Assembly (NCBI GenBank): GCA_016297675.1
Contig: JAEDGE010000026.1
Span: 1-17,269 of the forward strand
DNA: 17,269 nt
Source: Oscillospiraceae bacterium
Lineage (GTDB): Bacteria > Bacillota > Clostridia > Oscillospirales > Ruminococcaceae
Direction: 5' to 3'
How positions within the stretch are numbered: the first letter of the stretch is position 1; each line of letters begins with the position of its first letter. This document shows, piece after piece, positions 14,887 through 17,269 of this stretch. The notes under the pieces were generated by a model. That model worked only from the letters and a program-made list of their open reading frames with translations. It made no database searches and was not told where the DNA came from. Position numbers and translations under genes: made by a program.

Positions 14887-16997
14887 GCCTGTCCTCCGCC
14901 CGTTAAATTTTTTTCAAAGCCACAATCCGGCTTTTCACAAACCAGCTTGCCGGATTTTCCACCCTTCTGAAAGAGCGTCGAACCACATTGCGGACAGGTT
15001 TCCGCAACCGGTATATTCCATGTCATAAAATTGCAGTTCGGGAAATTGCTGCACCCATAAAAGCTTCTGCCCCGCTTGGACTTTTTCAGCACCATTTTTC
15101 CACCGCAGAGCGGACAGCTGCCGGGCATTTCCTGTACGATTTTTTTGGTATTCTTACAGTCCGGAAAACCGGAACAAGCCAAAAATCGTCCGAACCGTCC
15201 GATTTTGATAACCATCTTTTTTCCGCAGACTTCGCAAATCTCATCCGTTTCTTCGTCCGGCACTTTCACTCGCTTGCCTTCCATCTTTTCCTCTGCGGTT
15301 TTCAAAGTCTGAGAGAAGTCACCATAGAAGCTGTCCAATGCCTGCACCCAATCTTGTTCGCCCCGTTCGACATCGTCCAAGTCACTTTCCATCTTTGCTG
15401 TAAACTTCACGTCTACAATATTTTTGAAGTGCTCTTTCATGAGTTCCGTGACCACTTCTCCCAGTACGGTCGGTTTCAGTTGTTTGCCTTCCCGTTCCAC
15501 ATAATTTCGTGCGGTAATTGTAGTAATGGTTGGTGCATACGTACTCGGCCGTCCAATTCCATACTCTTCCATCGCCTTAATCAACGACGCTTCGGAATAG
15601 CGGGTCGGCGGCTGGGTGAAATGCTGATTGCCCTCTAACGCACGCAGTTTCAACAAATCCCCTTCCTGCAATTCTGGCAGGTTCTTATTTTCCGACTTGT
15701 CCTTATCGCCCTTGCTGTCTCTGGTTTCCTCATATAAAACGGTAAAGCCGTCAAACTTGATCGTGGAACCGCTTGCCTTAAATAGGCAGTTGTCGGCATC
15801 AATATCCACAGAAACCGTATCCAGCAGGGCATCTGCCATCTGACTGGCGATGAACCGCTCCCAGATCAAACGGTATAATTTATATTGGTCACTGGTCAAA
15901 CTGCTCTTCACCTGTTCCGGTGTCAGCTCCGGCATAGATGGACGAATTGCCTCGTGGGCATCCTGTGCATTTTTCTTTGTTTTATAAACACGGGGAGATG
16001 GCGGCAAATAGTTCTCTCCATAGGCAGAGAGAATATAATCTGATGCGGCTTTCTTTGCCTCATCTGAAATACGCAAACTGTCCGTACGCATGTAAGTAAT
16101 CAGACCGACGGCTCCCATCCCCTGAATTTCCACGCCTTCATATAATTCCTGTGCCACTTTCATAGTACGCTTCGACTGAAAACTCAGCCGATAGGATGCC
16201 TCCTGCTGTAACGTAGAGGTAATAAACGGAGCAGATGGATGCTTTCTTGTAACTCGTTTTTTCACAGTCTTGACTACAAATGGTGCTTCCTGTAACCGTG
16301 CTACAATGGCATCTGCCTGCTCTTTGCTGGAGATTTCTGTTTTATCGACTTTTTTTCCGTCCACTGCGTTCAGCTTTGCCGAAAAGATTTTACGGGAAGA
16401 TGGGGCGGACAGCTTTGCATCAATCGTCCAGTATTCCTGCGGCTGAAAGGCACGGATTTCATTTTCTCGGTCTACCACCAACCGAACGGCAACGGATTGC
16501 ACTCTTCCGGCAGATAATCCACGCCGTACTTTTCGCCACAAAAACGGGCTGAGCTGATACCCAACGATTCTATCCAGTACTCTTCTTGCCTGCTGGGCAT
16601 TGACCAGATTGATGTCAATCTGGTGTGGATTCGCCATACCAGCCTGCACACCGCTCTTTGTAATTTCATTGAATGCCACACGATTATTTTCCTGCATATC
16701 CAGATGCAGCATCTGTGCAATGTGCCACGAAATGGCTTCCCCTTCTCGATCCGGGTCAGTTGCAAGATAAATCTTGTCGCACTTTGCAGCGTGGGCTTTC
16801 AACTGTTTGATGACATCCTCTTTTCCCTTCATATCCACATACTGTGGTGCAAAGTTGTGCTCAATATCCACACCGAACTTGGACTTCGGCAAATCCCGCA
16901 CATGTCCCATAGAGGCAATGACATCAAAGTCTTTTCCCAAATATTTTTGAATGGTTTTCGCCTTTGCCGGCGATTCTACAATCACCAAATTTGACAT
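14883..16997 (-). CDS. topA: DNA topoisomerase I (type IA)
   Basis: A 704-residue enzyme that relaxes negative supercoils through a transient 5'-phosphotyrosine link. The Toprim domain opens with VIVESPAKAKTIQKYLG (5-21) and has DPDREGEA (81-88) for metal binding. LSAGRVQSVAVRL lies at 161-173 and the catalytic tyrosine is Y302 in ITYMRTDS. IGRPSTYAPT lies at 481-490. Three C-terminal four-cysteine zinc ribbons are seen at C588/591/608/614, C628/631/649/655 and C668/671/687/692. I chose ATG 16995-16997, which begins at the conserved MSNLVIVESPAKA and has AGGAG at 17007-17011, rather than the longer in-frame opening at 17066. It is the first recognised gene of the cluster, so its promoter probably lies upstream of 17000. 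Confidence 0.98.
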   Translation of the reverse strand: MSNLVIVESPAKAKTIQKYLGKDFDVIASMGHVRDLPKSKFGVDIEHNFAPQYVDMKGKEDVIKQLKAHAAKCDKIYLATDPDREGEAISWHIAQMLHLDMQENNRVAFNEITKSGVQAGMANPHQIDINLVNAQQARRVLDRIVGYQLSPFLWRKVRRGLSAGRVQSVAVRLVVDRENEIRAFQPQEYWTIDAKLSAPSSRKIFSAKLNAVDGKKVDKTEISSKEQADAIVARLQEAPFVVKTVKKRVTRKHPSAPFITSTLQQEASYRLSFQSKRTMKVAQELYEGVEIQGMGAVGLITYMRTDSLRISDEAKKAASDYILSAYGENYLPPSPRVYKTKKNAQDAHEAIRPSMPELTPEQVKSSLTSDQYKLYRLIWERFIASQMADALLDTVSVDIDADNCLFKASGSTIKFDGFTVLYEETRDSKGDKDKSENKNLPELQEGDLLKLRALEGNQHFTQPPTRYSEASLIKAMEEYGIGRPSTYAPTITTITARNYVEREGKQLKPTVLGEVVTELMKEHFKNIVDVKFTAKMESDLDDVERGEQDWVQALDSFYGDFSQTLKTAEEKMEGKRVKVPDEETDEICEVCGKKMVIKIGRFGRFLACSGFPDCKNTKKIVQEMPGSCPLCGGKMVLKKSKRGRSFYGCSNFPNCNFMTWNIPVAETCPQCGSTLFQKGGKSGKLVCEKPDCGFEKNLTGGGQA

Positions 16998-17006
16998 ATT
17001 CTTTTT

Positions 17007-17011
17007 CTCCT
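17007..17011 (-). promoter_or_regulatory. Ribosome binding site of topA
   Basis: AGGAG with a 9-base spacer to ATG 16995-16997. A second AGGAG lies just upstream at about 17016-17020. Confidence 0.7.
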
Positions 17012-17017
17012 GTTTCT

Positions 17018-17037
17018 CCTGCCGACACCTGCCGGCA
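17018..17037. repeat. Two tandem 10-bp repeats in the topA leader
   Basis: On the plus strand CCTGCCGACA (17018-17027) is followed directly by CCTGCCGGCA (17028-17037), nine of ten bases identical. They lie just upstream of the topA ribosome binding sites. No role is evident. Confidence 0.45.
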
Positions 17038-17040
17038 CTT

Positions 17041-17077
17041 CTGCATGATCTGCATTCGGCTGCCACAAATCATGCAG
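17041..17077. repeat. Inverted repeat in the topA leader
   Basis: CTGCATGAT (17041-17049) pairs exactly with ATCATGCAG (17069-17077), a 9-bp stem with a 19-nt loop. A second CTGCAT at 17050-17055 could pair with the same right arm, so two mutually exclusive hairpins are possible. No U-tract follows on the minus strand. Confidence 0.4.
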
Positions 17078-17269
17078 TCTTTTCCTCAATCTCCTAATTC
17101 TATCAAAAGTTTTTTGCAATCCCGGCAATGCATTGCCAGTGGGGGCGTTGCCACCGGGAGCCGCCGTTCCTACTGCCCTTACAAAGCACGCAAATCCATG
17201 TTCGGATTTATTAGGGAAACCTTGTCCGAGCCGTCCGGCAGATTCGCTACGCTGTCTGCCTGTGACCGC
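17078..17269. other. Palindrome-rich, apparently non-coding region upstream of topA
   Basis: No gene is recognised here. On the minus strand it contains a 6-bp hairpin (17237-17242 with 17255-17260), a 6-bp hairpin (17192-17197 with 17204-17209), and a larger stem in which 17156-17158 and 17148-17152 pair with 17121-17123 and 17124-17128. The last part includes the perfect 14-bp palindrome GGCAATGCATTGCC (17124-17137). The region then turns AT-rich (about 17085-17118), where TAGAAT (17097-17102, minus strand) could be a -10 box for topA; no well-spaced -35 box is clear. One minus-strand frame is open from the edge to 16982 (95 codons) but its translation matches no family I know. A dispersed repeat or remnant of a mobile element is possible. 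Confidence 0.4.

Noticed and set aside
16982..17269. Minus-strand frame open from the right edge into the start of topA (95 codons)
   Set aside because: No family resemblance, composition dominated by palindromic repeats and a run of Arg/Lys from the ribosome-binding region. A DprA C-terminus, a common topA neighbour, was considered but is not seen.

Overview
The window is a stretch of core bacterial chromosome from a Gram-positive anaerobe. Gene content, order and protein style point to the Bacillota, class Clostridia, most likely a Ruminococcus-like member of the Oscillospirales. That placement is an inference from synteny and sequence style, since there is no rRNA to anchor it. All recognised genes lie on the minus strand, so transcription runs from the right edge to the left edge. 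No tRNA, rRNA, CRISPR array, prophage or intact insertion sequence was found.

In transcription order: an upstream region rich in short palindromes (about 17000-17269); topA (DNA topoisomerase I); trmFO (folate-dependent tRNA m5U54 methyltransferase); plsX (phosphate acyltransferase of phospholipid synthesis); rnc (RNase III); an Elp3-like radical SAM protein; smc (chromosome condensation ATPase); ftsY (SRP receptor GTPase); rdgB (XTP/dITP pyrophosphatase); yhbY (ribosome assembly RNA-binding protein); nadD (NAD synthesis); yqeK (HD-domain Ap4A hydrolase); an LCP-family cell-wall ligase; rsfS (ribosome silencing factor); a small four-helix membrane protein; and the first 390 codons of leuS, which runs off the left edge. 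Most junctions overlap by 1 to 35 bases or are separated by fewer than 70 bases, which suggests one or a few long polycistronic transcripts. No U-tract terminator was found inside the cluster.

The genes serve growth-linked housekeeping: DNA topology and segregation (topA, smc), RNA maturation and ribosome assembly or silencing (trmFO, rnc, yhbY, rsfS), membrane targeting and envelope building (ftsY, plsX, LCP), nucleotide and cofactor hygiene (rdgB, nadD, yqeK) and tRNA charging (leuS).

No dedicated novel system such as a defence island, biosynthetic cluster or mobile element stands out. The points most worth a second look are a compact predicted three-way-junction RNA, or MITE-like element, in the smc-ftsY gap; a perfect 13-bp hairpin without a U-tract between rsfS and the membrane protein; an 11-proline run in the N-terminal extension of YqeK; a glutamine-rich SMC coiled coil; absence of acpP from its common place between plsX and rnc; and a cluster of palindromes upstream of topA.
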